From: Antilocapra americana
Lineage: Eukaryota > Chordata > Mammalia > Artiodactyla > Antilocapridae
Assembly: GCA_007570785.1 (NCBI GenBank)
Contig: ML662449.1
Coordinates: forward strand, 15,943,922-16,007,921
Length of the DNA stretch: 64,000 nt
Reading direction: 5' to 3'
Shown: positions 47,726-59,667 of the stretch, in pieces
How positions within the stretch are numbered: position 1 is the stretch's first letter
Layout: every line of letters begins with the position of its first letter
Position numbers and translations under genes: made by a program
The notes under the pieces: model-generated
What the model was told of the DNA's origin: nothing
The model's input: only the letters and a program-made list of their open reading frames with translations
Databases searched by the model: none

Positions 47726-48197
47726 GAACACAGTGATCTTGTATCTTAAAAAATATATGACCAGCAAAAAAAAGGTATTTCTATTCTAATGGGAAACAAC
47801 TGAGGAAATATAGTTTCCCAATTCTCTGGGGGAAATAAATTTCCTTCAGCAGGCTGGTGATGCATATCCTACAAAATTAACTACTGTAAAGTTGATCAAT
47901 AAAGCCAATCTTTTAAATAGATAATTTCTAATTGTAGAGGAAGTATTTATTCCTTAGACCTGGATTATTGAGCTCACTTGTAATTAAAAGTAAATCTTAC
48001 CAAGAAAACCTCACAAAGAATTGGTATCTGCTTGGTTGCTTTGTACTATTTATCAGGGCAGACGAATTTATACATATACACCAATCTTATATACCCCCAT
48101 TTGAGAACAATTTGAGACAGGGAAAAGAAAATATTTGGTTAGAAGAAAACACAAATTATATAAAGAAAAAAAAAACATATTCTGTTCAGAAAGTGCC

Positions 48198-48385
48198 TCG
48201 GGTTCCCTGCTAGCTCAGCTTGTAAGGAATCTGCCAGCAATGCAGGAGACCTGGATTTGATCCCTGGGTTGGGAAGATCCCCTGGAGAAATGAATGGCTA
48301 CCCACTCCAATACTTTGGGCTGGAGAATTCCATGTCCATGGGGTAGCAAAGAATTGAACACTACTGAGTAACTTTCACTTTGAAA
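48198..48385 (+). mobile_element. Bov-tA SINE, sense, with small internal deletion
   Basis: gggttccctgctagctcagc head, gggttgggaagatcccctgg, a shortened segment before ccatggggtagcaaag, and tail ctgagtaactttcactttg. Confidence 0.92.
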
Positions 48386-49499
48386 TGTTTTTATATAAAT
48401 GAGATGTAATCACTGCATGAAATTTTTGAGAGCTATAATTTTGATGTGTCTATTTCAGACTAACAAATACTCTGAAGAGTGAAACTACAGTTTTGGACAA
48501 AAATTCCTTTTATACTATTTTTGAGTTCATGTTTTAAGTTTGAGTTTATTGTTAGTTTGTGTTTTTGTTTGTTTTGGCAGTTAAAGCTCATGGATTTGAC
48601 AAGAGCCTTGGGAAAAATCACAGGTATACATTTAAAAGCCTGAAAGTAGCTTCATATTACTCTCAGGGTTATTTCAATGCCTCCAAAGTTGTCTTGAAAT
48701 ACTAACTCAGGACCTTTTCCAAATTGTTTTAAAGTCTTTGATCTGGGTATATTTTTTGAAGATATAATCATTGTGCCAAATAACCTGGCAACAGGAGGGG
48801 AAAAAAAAATCACAAATGCTTAGCTAATTGTTTCTTTGGTCAAGCTTACAGCTGTCCTTTCACCCTTGGTGTGTTTCAGAAGGAAACTTGTGTTAATAAA
48901 TCAAAGTCTGTAGGCTCACATATATAAGAGTGTCTATTTCTCCAACATTCAAAAAATTATCAACTCTTATTAGGAAATATATTTCCCATAAATCTTTCCA
49001 TTTTAAAAATCACTTTTCAGCATTAATGCTTTCTATTCTTATCTTTTAATCTCACTTTAGTTTCACAAAGTGAAAATGATATTTTCTTATCCATATTTAA
49101 TAAGAGTATGTCCTCAGCCATGCTCATGATACCTCTTCATGATGGATTCTAATCCCATAGAAGTAAGATATTTGCCGTTACATCTGCTACTGAAGTTTAT
49201 CTTTTAATTTAGTGTTTCTTTGTTAATAGCTCAGTATCTATCATGGTTTGAATTATTTTCTAGACATAATTTTTCATAGACCAAATTATATCGGTCATAA
49301 ATCCCAATTTGAAATATGTTATTAAAAGACACTGCTACTAATTAGGACTTTCTTTCATCTGTTAAGCTTAGAATTTAAATCCCTAAGAGATATAATATAA
49401 AATCAATATTTAATCTACTGAAATTATGTTCGCAAATAATTCTCATTGTGTGTTTTCTCATAAAAATAAGTAATTGCAGCAACTGAGCTGCTGACTGTT
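48386..49499. other. SINE-free unassigned sequence
   Basis: No gene or repeat recognised. Together with 49753-51582 it makes a 3.2-kb stretch with no BovB or Bov-tA. Confidence 0.45.
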
Positions 49500-49752
49500 T
49501 TGTTCATCAAATTACCTGTGAGCCCTGCATGTCTCCAGAAGCCTCCCAATCCTCTTGTCAGGGTTAGGTGTTATTCTGCTGTCACTCTTATTCCCCATTG
49601 TGGTCCTTGTCACTCTAAATTATAATTGCTTTTTAACTTCTCTGTATCCCCCATTAGGCGTATGCTCTTCAAAAGAAGAAATTATGTCTGCTAAATCCCG
49701 AGTGTCTGATACAAGCATTACAGTTTCTGTTTAATAAATGTTTGCATGAAAA
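49500..49752 (+). mobile_element. L2 3' end
   Basis: ccattgtggtccttgtcact, aacttctctgtatccccc, attaggcgtatgctcttc and ttctgtttaataaatgtttg follow the L2 3' end in sense orientation. Confidence 0.65.
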
Positions 49753-51582
49753 AAATTAATATCAATTAAACAGTCAACTAGGAAAATACGTAATGAATCA
49801 CATGTGCATGTTCTGCTGTTTTCTGGTACTAATGATTCACACTTTATGAGAAAATATTATAATTTAACCAACATTTTGGGGAAAAGTATAGCTGTTTTCA
49901 TCTAATCATACAAATAACATTCTTCTACTGAGAGTGTGTTTGTGTGTGTGTATTTTTAATGAACATTTAATCCTGCCTTGTGGAATTTCTTCAAGTTAGT
50001 TAATGGCAGAAAAGATAAACACAATAATGTTTTATTCTCATAGGATTACATTGCAAATTAAATATAGTATGTATGTAAGAGTATATATGTAACAGTAGTG
50101 TTTAACCATTTATAGACTTTTTGTTTATGTCTTTTAGGTTGCATATTTGTTTTGGGGGGTGTGTGTGCGTGTGTATGTGTGTGTGTGTGAGCATGTGCAT
50201 GTGTGTTTTTACTTCTTTTAGAAGAGGTGTAAAACAAGAAGATAAATAATTGACAGATTTTCTTTAATAAGGAATTTAATTTCTCAGCCTTTGTTCTTTT
50301 AAAAAATAAATACCAAACTTTTCTTTTTAAAGTAGAAGAGTCCTACCTTTAGTTTTAACTTATTTGCCCTAAGTTGATATTAAAGTTGACCAGAAAGTTT
50401 AAGGAACAATATTATCAGACCCATAGAGAAATGAAAGACAGTTGTAATCTCCTACTGTAGCACTTCTCTGGTGGCAATCTTGCCCTTCTTTGTCCTACTT
50501 AAACTTATGATAAGGAAAGCAAAAAAAGTTCATCAACAAAGAAACCTTGGCTTAGCTTTGAAAGGAAACTGCTTGGATTAATTTACCTGTCACTGCTAAA
50601 ATTGTTCCACAAATCATTATACAATATATATATAAACATATATATATATAATATTTAAAAAATCATAGATTTTAAAAGATACTATAAAGAACAATTTACA
50701 AATAAATGTTTTCTAAAATTCAGGACTATAGTCAGTAGAACAGAAGTCACCAGAAACTTTTCATGTTAGGTACAACTGGGATTTGAGGTTTAGAAAAATG
50801 GGGCCAATCTCATAAGTGGGGAAACAGTTTTTTGTGATTTTAGAGGTTTATTTTAAAGATCTACCTGTCCTGAAATAGCTCCCATGCTGGTACTTGAAAC
50901 TCCTATTAGATATTTTAAGCCCTAAAGATTTTGGTCCTCACATTTTCTTATTAAATTGAAATTGCTTTACAAGATGTAACACCATAGGAAGCATCAGCTA
51001 ACACCTGATCAGGGATTGCTTTCCAATTTGGCAGACAACTAATTAAGTAAGATAGTTCCTATGGGAAAGTATATTGAAAATAGGGTGCCCATAAGGGGTA
51101 GAAGAATACTGACTGAGAAGAAAGAAGCTAACGAAAATTTGGGCAAATTGAAATTTATTCTAGGATAATGTGTATTGGAAATCAACAGCATTTTCTTTCT
51201 CATTCACTAAAGGACTGATATTTAGTCAGGGACATATATCAGAATGATCTGGGGGTATTAAACAATGTTTTAAGTCCACCAGTTAATTGAATGCATCAGA
51301 ATCTATGGTGGATAGACCTGGTCTATCCAGATCTGCATACTTAAAATCACTACAGATCATTCTGTTATATACACCATTGCCATAAGAAATCAGCAAGGTA
51401 ACAACTTTGGGCACAGTTTCATTCAACAAACATTCACTGTAAATTTACTACATAGAAGAAACAATGTTGTGGTAACATGAATGTAACTAGTGAAAAAGAT
51501 AGGAGTTTTATTTTCAAGGAGATCATAATCTACCAGGAATAATAAATCATGAGCATTAGACATGCAAGGCATAATCAGTTTG
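49753..51582. other. Unassigned sequence with GT and TA microsatellites
   Basis: GT-rich runs lie at 49935-49953 and 50157-50205, and a TA run at 50622-50655. The segment 51418-51560 (attcaacaaacattcactg ... ggagatcataatctacca) resembles an old L1M 3' region. No coding sequence recognised. Confidence 0.5.
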
Positions 51583-53975
51583 GCTCAGTTCAGTCGTTCA
51601 GTCATGACTGATTCTTTGTGACCCCAAGGACTGCAGCATGCCAGGCCTCTTTGTCCATCACAAACTCCTGGAGTTTACTCAAACTCATGTTCATTGAATC
51701 AGTGATGCCATCCAACCATCTCATCCTCTGTTGTCCCCTTCTCTAATCTTCAATCTTTCCCAGCATCAGGGTCTTTACCAGTGAATCAGCTCTTCACATC
51801 AGGTGGCCAAATTATTGGAGTTTCAGCTTCAGCATCAGTCCTTCCAATGAATATTCAGGACTGATTTCCTTTAGGATGGACTGGTTGAGCCTCCTTGCAT
51901 TCCAAGGAACTCTCAAGAGTCTTCTCCAATACCACAGTTCACAAGCATCAATTCTTTGGCGCTCAGCTTTCTTTATCATATAACTCTCACATCCATATAT
52001 GACTACTAGAAAAACCATAGCTTTGACTAGACAAACCATTGTTGACAAAGTAATGTCTCTGCTGTATAATACACTGTCTAGGTTGGTCTTAACTTTTCTT
52101 CCAAGGAGCAAGGGTCTTTTAATTTCAAGGTTGAAGTCACAATCTGCAATGATTTTGGAGCCCCCAAAAATAGTCTGTCACTGTTTCCACTGTTTCTCCA
52201 TATATTTGCCATGAAGCGATGGGGCCAGATGCTATGATCTTAGTTTTCTGAATGTTGAATTTTACATCAACATTTTCATTCTCCTGATTTCATCAAGAGA
52301 CTCTTTAATTCTTCTTCACTTTCTGCCATAAGGGTGGTGTCATCTGCATATATGAGGTTATTGATATTTCTCCCAGCAAGCTTGATTCAAGATTGTGCTT
52401 CATCCAGTCCAGAGTTTCTCATGATATACTCTGCACATAAGTTAAATAAGCAGGGTGACAATATACAGCCTTGATATACTCCTTTCCCTATTTGGAACCA
52501 GTCTGTTGTTCCAAGTCCAGTTCTAACTGTTGCATCTTGACCTGCACACAGATTTCTCAGGAGGCCGGTCAGGTGGCCTGATATTCCCATCTCTTTTAGA
52601 ATTTTCTACAGTTTTTTTGTGATCCACACAGTCAAAGGCTTTGGCATAGTCAATAAAGCAGAAGTAGATGTTTCTCTGGAACTCTCACCCTTTTTTGATA
52701 ACCCAGTGGATGTTGGCAATCTGATCTCTGGTTCCTCTGCCTTTTCTAAAACCAGTTTGAACATCTGGAAATTCACGGTCCACGTACAGTTGAAGCATGG
52801 CTTGGAGAATTTTGAGCTAGCTTGTGAGATGAGTGTAATTGTGCGGTAGTTTGAGCATTCTTTGGCATTGCCTTTCTTTGGAATTGGAAAGAAAACTGAC
52901 CTTTTCCAGTCTTGTGGCTACTGCTGAGTGTTCCAAAATGCTGGCATATTGAGTTCAGCACTTTCACAGTATCGTCTTTTAGGATTTGAAATAGCTCAAC
53001 TGGAGTTCCATCCCCTCCACTAGTTTTGTTCATAGTGATGCTTCCCAAGGCCCACTTGACTGCACATTCTAGGATATCTGGCTCTAGGTGAGTGATCACA
53101 CCATTGTGTTTATCTGGGTCATGAACATTTTTTTTTAATTGTTCTTCTGCGTATTCTTGTCACCTCTTTTTAATATCTTCTAATTCTGTTAAGTCCACAC
53201 CATTTCTGTTCTTTATTGTGACAATCTTTGCATGAAAAGTTCCCCTGGTATCTCTAATTTTCTTGAAGAGATCTCTATTCTTTCCCATTCTATTGTTCTT
53301 CTCTATTTCTTTTCATTGATCACTGAGAAAGGCTTTCTTTTCTCTCCTTTCTATTCTTTGGAACTCTGCATTCAAATGGGTATATCTTTCCTTTTCTCCT
53401 TTGCTTTTTGCTTCTCTTCTTTTCATAGCCATTTGTAAGCCCTCCTTAGAGAACCATTTTGCCTTCTTGCATTTCTCTATCTTGGGGATGGTCTTGATCC
53501 CTGCCTCCTGTACAGTATCAGGAACCTTTGTCCATAGTTCTTCAGGCACTCTAATCCCTTAAATCTATTTGTCACTTTCCATGTATAATTGTAAGGGATT
53601 TAAATTAGGTCTTACCTGAATGGTCTAGTGGTTTTCCCTGCCTTCTTCAACTTAAGTCTGAATTTGGCAATAAGGAGTTCATGATCTGAGCCACAGTCAG
53701 CTCTTGGTCTTGTTTTTTCTGACTGTATAGAGCTTCTCCATCCTTGGCTGCAAAGAATATAGTCAATCTGATTTCGATATTGACCATTTGGTAATGTCTG
53801 TATGTAAAGTCTTCTCTTCTCTTGCATTGTTGGAAGAGGATATTTGCTATGACTGGTGTGTTCTCTTGGCAAAACTCTGTTAGCCTCTGCCCTTTTTCAT
53901 TCTATACTCATGGCCAAATTTGCCAGTTCTTCCAGATATTTCTTAACTTCCTACTTTTGTTTTGCATTCCCCATA
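51583..53975 (-). mobile_element. BovB, 5'-truncated, antisense, ~2.4 kb
   Basis: From the 3' signature (ctcagttcagtcgttcagtc) through the RT (LIYADDT around 52340) and the pre-RT linker to the end of the endonuclease (RADCGSDHELLIAKFRLKLKK, open piece 53612-53872). It stops near 53975, so the first part of the endonuclease and the leader are missing. Other open pieces: 51812-52111, 52387-52590, 52773-53099 and 53313-53549. Stops and frameshifts separate them. Confidence 0.93.
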
Positions 53976-54905
53976 ATCTACTAAATATTATAATCTACAA
54001 AGTATTATAGCATTTTTTCAATTTAAATGTGGAGAAAATGCATTACTTTTGAAGATGACATTCAGAAAAAGCTTCCTGGAACACATGTCCAGCTTGCTTC
54101 CTGATTTCCCTTACTTTCCCCTGATCTCTCATGAAGCACTCTCACAGTGATCTAAACCATAGCCTCAATCTCCTTTGTGTCTCTAAACTAAGTTTGGCTT
54201 AACACAACAAGTATCCTCAGCAAAATATTAGGGTGGGATTTGACCCTAGATTTCAGCCACTTTCCTTTATATTTTTTCGTGGGATAGGGTACACAAGCAT
54301 TTAACCTCAGGATCTTGGGTTTCTCTCTTTTATTTCTTTTTTAAATCATTTTACTGTTTATACCATAATCATATTTGAATTGGCAGAATTGTTCTCATGA
54401 CAGACCAGAGACCTGTTACTCAAGGAAAAATAAGTGAAGGTTTTCATTAAGCTTGAGGGGAGAAACTTCACAATAACTAACACATGGATGGATGTAGTAA
54501 TCTCAGACAATGGTGCCAAGGTATGTGAACAGGGTAAAGGGTACTCCGGCAGCAGCTGGTCTATGTATGTTTCCTTGAGACCACTGATGCTTCCTAAAGG
54601 GGATTTCTTCATATGTTTGGTAAGGGGATCACTTGTAACAGACATATAAGTGAAATAGGGTGACACTTATGGAGAATAAATTCTACAAGTTCCTGGGCAG
54701 GTTTTACAAATTTCATTGGTGATTGATTAATGGTTCTTTAATTATGACTCTGCAAAGCCATATTCTATAAATAGACATTCAGGGAAATTTAACAACCGAT
54801 GAAATTCTTAAGCCAAAAAATAAATAGCCATATATACCAAAACTACACACCGTGAATTAAAATGGTGCCATGTTAGGCCTTCTGGAAGAACCAGAGCAGG
54901 AGAGG
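53976..54905. other. Unassigned, with overlapping open frames on both strands
   Basis: The plus strand is open at 54434-54649 (71 residues) and the minus strand at 54666-54358 (102 residues, begins MSPYFTYMSVTSDP). Neither shows a domain I know. The part from about 54680 to 54905 is probably the 3' UTR of the adjacent antisense ATP6V1D retrocopy, but its poly(A) end cannot be placed. Confidence 0.4.
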
Positions 54906-55610
54906 TTATTCAAACAGAAGATCTTCATCTTTCTCTTCAGCCAGGAGATTAGCAGGATAGGTTAGAAAGAGTAGCTTCAATCCAGGGAATGATGACACGT
55001 TCAATGGCATTTATACACTTGTTGATTATCTTAATAGCTTTATCCAAAGTAACAAAGAAGTCTGCAGTGAAGCCAGTTTTGCCAGTAGTTCCACTGCTCT
55101 GGCATAATTCCTGTTCAGTTTAGTCAAACTGTTCCCCACCTCGGGCTAAACCAGTCAGTTCATAATTGTCAGTTCCTTCATGGTAATGTTCAAACACTGG
55201 CAAAAGAACACCTGTTACATTATCTTTCTTTGCTCTAATCTTCACCTGGGCTTCATTTCCATCTTGGATAACTGGGGTGCTTGAGTTTGGCCTCAGAAAG
55301 TGAAAAGGAAGCTTCTCTCATCACTTCAGCCATCAACATTTTAGTCTTTATCTTCTTAAGGATCTGTTGAAAGAGTTAAGGCATCAGATTTTTTTCTTCA
55401 TGAAGTTTCCACCTGTCTGTGCTCCTTTTAACAGAGCCTTCATGATGGTCTGTGCCACTCGCAAGGGAAAGCTTTCAGTTCGGTCTTTGCCCAACGTTCT
55501 GAAGATTACTGTTTGGCTTGGGTCCCTGGCTGGGCAACCATGGTTGCAACAACCCAAGCACTGAGTCTTTCTAAATCTGAGTCAGCTGCTTGTGTCACGT
55601 GACTCTCTCA
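54906..55610 (-). pseudogene. ATP6V1D: ATP6V1D processed pseudogene (V-ATPase subunit D), antisense
   Basis: The parent gene encodes subunit D, the central rotor shaft of the V1 sector of the vacuolar proton pump. On the minus strand the order is: a mutated start (ACG, 55495-55497); MAQTIMKALLKGAQTG in place of MAQTIMKARLKGAQTG; a stop in the KKKSDAL region; KTKMLMAEVMREASFSLSEAK; QVKIRAKKDNVTGVLLPVF; EHYHEGTDNYELTGLARGGE; a diverged NAIERVIIPWIEATL block; then directly NLLAEEKDEDLLFE and TAA (54906-54908). About 45 codons before that last block are missing, as are small pieces elsewhere (592 bp against about 744). Several stops and frameshifts. No introns, and it continues upstream into 5' UTR-like sequence to about 55610. 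Clearly non-functional. Confidence 0.93.
55594..55603. promoter_or_regulatory. CLEAR/E-box palindrome GTCACGTGAC
   Basis: A perfect ten-base match to the CLEAR element recognised by TFEB and related bHLH-ZIP factors, which regulate lysosomal and V-ATPase genes. It sits about 100 bp upstream of the mutated start codon of the ATP6V1D retrocopy, in sequence that looks like its 5' leader. It was probably inherited from the parent gene. Whether it is bound here is unknown. Confidence 0.55.
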
Positions 55611-58189
55611 CGATGCTAAGAAGCAGCCAAGATGTGCTGTCTTCACTTACGTTTCCTATTGGTACTGGTCAGATCTTGAGTTTCTACTGCAGCACTTACA
55701 CCCCACCCCAGTATATTTACTTAGCCAACTTACAGAATGCTCCCTATGGTGGAAAGCAGTATGCTGAGCTCTGGAAAACGGGAATGTATAAAACCCCATC
55801 CTTATCCTTGAGGAACACATGACCTACTGATAATGGGATGTAGGTTTTAGGTTCTGAGTTCATACTGTCCCCTTGTTTGTCTCACTTTAAGAGTGAACTT
55901 CTGTGACATCAGCCTAGTCATCTGTCCCAATCTTAGTCTTCCCACAGGCATAACCGTGGGCCTTAGAGTAGATTCTGTAATCATTTGTTCCTAAATTTTA
56001 CTAGCTACAGTTCTGTTTCACTTTGGAACTATTCACAGAGACCTCTAAGTACTCCCCATGCAAATATCTCCTCAGTGTGAATAGTGACAGGTGGATCAGT
56101 GGAGTAGACAAGGATAACAGACATCTAGAGTATCTGAAGGCAAAATTTTAGTTTGTGATAGAGCCAAGATTCTAGCAGGATGTCATTTGGAAGAAATTAA
56201 TTTGTCTCTGAACAAAGACTAGCAGACAGTGGAAGAAAAGTATCACCCTTAATATGTTCTGCTCCTAAGTTTTCCCCAAATCTCTACAGTATACTACAGT
56301 TGTATCTGTTTAGCCACCCTGCAGATGCTCTGTATTTGCAAGCATTTTGCAAGCAGCTATGACTGTTTAACTTTGGGATAATGCCTTCTCGATGTGCTAA
56401 CTCCAAGAGTATTTTGAACAGACTAAATGTGAATTACTGGTTGTAAAGAAAAGTTGGCTGCTTCAAATCATGTCTGTCTGTAACTGAAGACATGACAACG
56501 TTGAAACTCAAGGTCATGTCTGTGCAAGGAAACCCCATAAGAGTATCTTTGGCAGTAAGACTGTCAAGGGAGATGTGGGTAATAATTAATCATAAACTGC
56601 CATCATTAATTAGATACAATTTTGCAAATTGTTCTACATTTTATCAACAGCACAGTATGGCAGAGATATATTTGTATAAAAAGTTAAAATATCTTGATTT
56701 AACTTTTTACCATCTAGTTTCTGTACCTCAATTTCATTGTCAGTAAGAAGAAAATAAGTAATGCTCATTTCTGAGCTATGAAAGATATTCTCTTACATTT
56801 ATTTATTAATGTACTACTTAATAAGTATTTTAACATACATTGTGTCTATTGAGACTCACACTGTATTTTTAACAAAACAGAGGAGATTTGCCTTGTTTCT
56901 TTTTTTGGGTTGTTAGTTTCTCAACTGCAAATGTGACTAACCAACAAAGTACAGCTGCTTAGTGGCAAGATTATTGACTAAAATGCTGGTTTTATACTTC
57001 TTAGTTCACTATTTGCATTATTAATGATTATCTTGCTTGCAATTAGAGGAAATCCTTACCCATACTATAGTAAACTAAAGTGAAATTGCTTGGTTATATG
57101 GACCTGAAAAGAATATGGTTAATTCTGGCTTTATCTGCAGTAGCTTAAACTAGGTAATGGAGATCCCTATCTTAAGACCCTTTCCTCTGTTTCATCATCA
57201 AGTTGATTTCCTTCAGGATAACCACCTGTCTTGAGCAGTTCCAATCTCCTAAAGTAGCACTACTCATTCCAAAAACACTGAAAAGTTTTCCTTTTCAGAA
57301 GTCCCAGCAAGTGCTTTCTTTGATCAACTCTGTTCTGTGTTGCTGAACCCAATTATTGTAGAGTGTGAGATGTATAATCCAACTGGTTTAAGCCAATACA
57401 CCTGTTTGGAGAAAATTCTACTCACAGTTGAGTAGAACTAGAGCATGTTTTGTCACAAGAAGTTCAGGAAACTGTTTCCAATGTGAGAGAATTGATGTTG
57501 AGAAGGAAAATCCTTCTATAGTGTTCTCCCTCATCTAACTCCCCACCCACAAACAATGTCAACTATTACCTCCTGGAATTAAATCATGCATTTATGTGGA
57601 TCCATGTTTTAAACACCAGGCAAACATCAATAATATCTCTTGCCTAGTTATGCTGTTAGTTCCCCCAGAAACATCCCCAGTTATGTGGATGACTGGGAGT
57701 TCTTTACCCTAACTTGTTCGCCAAAAGTCAGTGAGACTTTCCTACAAGCAAGTTTACCATGATGTTTAATTATGTATGTTTAATGTTTAGTTATATGTTT
57801 AATTATAAAAAAATGAGGAGATATTTGCAATACTTCTGAGTGACAAGTTTCTTAAATGTTGGGAGAAGACTAGATTGCTATCTGAAATAAAATTATTAAA
57901 AGTTTCTAATTCCATCTGATTATGTCTGTTTCTTTTTTTCACCTTCTTTCTTTTTTCTCATCTCCCTCTCCTTTTTGTAAAGTCTTTTCCTGTCACCCTT
58001 CCATCAATATCCATACAGATATTAAAGGTTTTCTAAGTGTGAAGGAACTGTACCATAACACAGCTGAGAAAACAAAGATAAGGTCAGAACTTGGCCTTTA
58101 AGGGTAAATGAATGCACAGATAATTATAATTTAGTCAGATGAATACTATGAAACGAGATTGTGAGTATTATATGGACCGCATCTCTGCT
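55611..58189. other. SINE-free unassigned 2.6-kb stretch
   Basis: No Bov-tA, BovB or gene recognised. The segment 55730-55830 (ctggaaaacgggaatgtata, ccttgaggaacacatgac) vaguely resembles an old L1M 3' region. The open frames at 55367-55564 and 55592-55822 overlap the pseudogene leader or unassigned DNA. Confidence 0.45.
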
Positions 58190-58440
58190 GTCTTCAATTG
58201 ACCTATCCAAGGAAGCCTTTTCTTTCTTGTTTTCCTATCTTTGTCCGATCAGTGTTCTTTCTGTGTTCCCAAAGAGCCCTGATCATTCTGCACTTTATCT
58301 CAGTGTGTTTTAATTTTCTCATTTTCTTGGCCAATGGTAGCCCTATCAGGACTAAAACCAATTAGAGACCATGAACTCCATACGGACGGATTCCCAAGCA
58401 TAGTTTGGCATCAGTAAAGGATGCATATTTTTCTAAAATT
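58190..58440 (+). mobile_element. Probable L2 3' fragment
   Basis: aaggaagccttttctttctt, ctttctgtgttcccaaagag, atcattctgcactttatctc and gagaccatgaactccatacg are in L2 3'-end order but diverged. Confidence 0.5.
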
Positions 58441-59460
58441 TCTCATAGTAATTAGGGATTGTTCTGATCCAATCACGCTTTCTCAGAAAGACAGACTATT
58501 ATTAGAGGAGGAGCGAGTGTGAAGTCAGCAGTCTAGCATTCATACCCAGAAATTTATGTTCATTGACTGATGATTTATGAACAAAACACTAGCCCTCCCT
58601 GCACACACTTAATACACTTCTTCCCTTCACACATGCACAGTACCAGTAATTCATTTCTAATACATGAGCTACCTGGCTAGAAACTCAAACATCAAAACAT
58701 CAAACCTAAAATCAAAGATGAGAAGATTGCTGAGAGGGTAGCTATCAAGTGTTATCACCATAAAACAAATCTAGAGGTAACTGCGTGAAATGGTGGATAT
58801 GATAATTACATGATTGTGGTAATCTTTTCACAAAGTATACATGTATTAAATATCAAATTATATGCTTTAAAATAAGCAATTTTATTTGTCAGTTTTACTT
58901 CAAAGAAAGCTGAGGCAAAGACGATGGAATGACTTTTCTTTTTCACATACAATATGAAGTTAGATAAAATAATCTTTAAAGTCCTATGAAATCTAATCAT
59001 TCTATACAAGGTGTAGAAAGATTTAATGGTAACAATTTAGGAAGGAGTGAATATTGATCATGGTTCTAAATTGTACTGACCTGTTTGCATTCCAGTATAC
59101 TGCAAATCAGAGTCACTGTAAAATCACTAAAGAAGACATAAATAAATTTGCCCACTTTGCTCAAATGTTTGATACATATTTTCTTTCTGAGGAAATACTT
59201 TTTTTCTCCAAAAAAGTATTGCATTTCCTAATCATACTCCTGTACACAATACTTAAAATGGAATAATTTCTATATTTTAGCTATAGTTAATAGGCTTTGC
59301 TTAGAGAAATGTATTTCTTCATGTGAATACTTATTCGTTTTTACTGAATTAGAGATTGCCCTCTTTAATGTAAATGCCTGTTGAAAATTATTTTCTTTTT
59401 CATGAGGTGCAAGGATACTAATGTATTCTTCCTTAAATTTACTCTTTCTCAGTTTTACAT
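58441..59460. other. Unassigned AT-rich sequence
   Basis: No gene or repeat recognised. Confidence 0.45.
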
Positions 59461-59667
59461 GCATGCTCAGTCATGTCAGACTTTTTGTGACCCTATGGAC
59501 TGTAGCCAAGCAGGCGCCTCAGTCGACTTGATTCTCCAGGAAATACTGGAATGGGTTTCCATTTTCTCCTCCAGGAGATCTTCCTGATCTGGGGATCTAA
59601 CCTGTGTCTTCTGAGTTTCTTGCATTGGCAGGCAGATTCTTTTCCACAGAGCCACCTGGGAAGCTTG
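59461..59667 (-). mobile_element. Bov-tA SINE, antisense
   Basis: gcatgctcagtcatgtcaga at the tail end, ttctccaggaaatactggaa in the body, and the inverted head cacagagccacctgggaagc. Confidence 0.93.
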
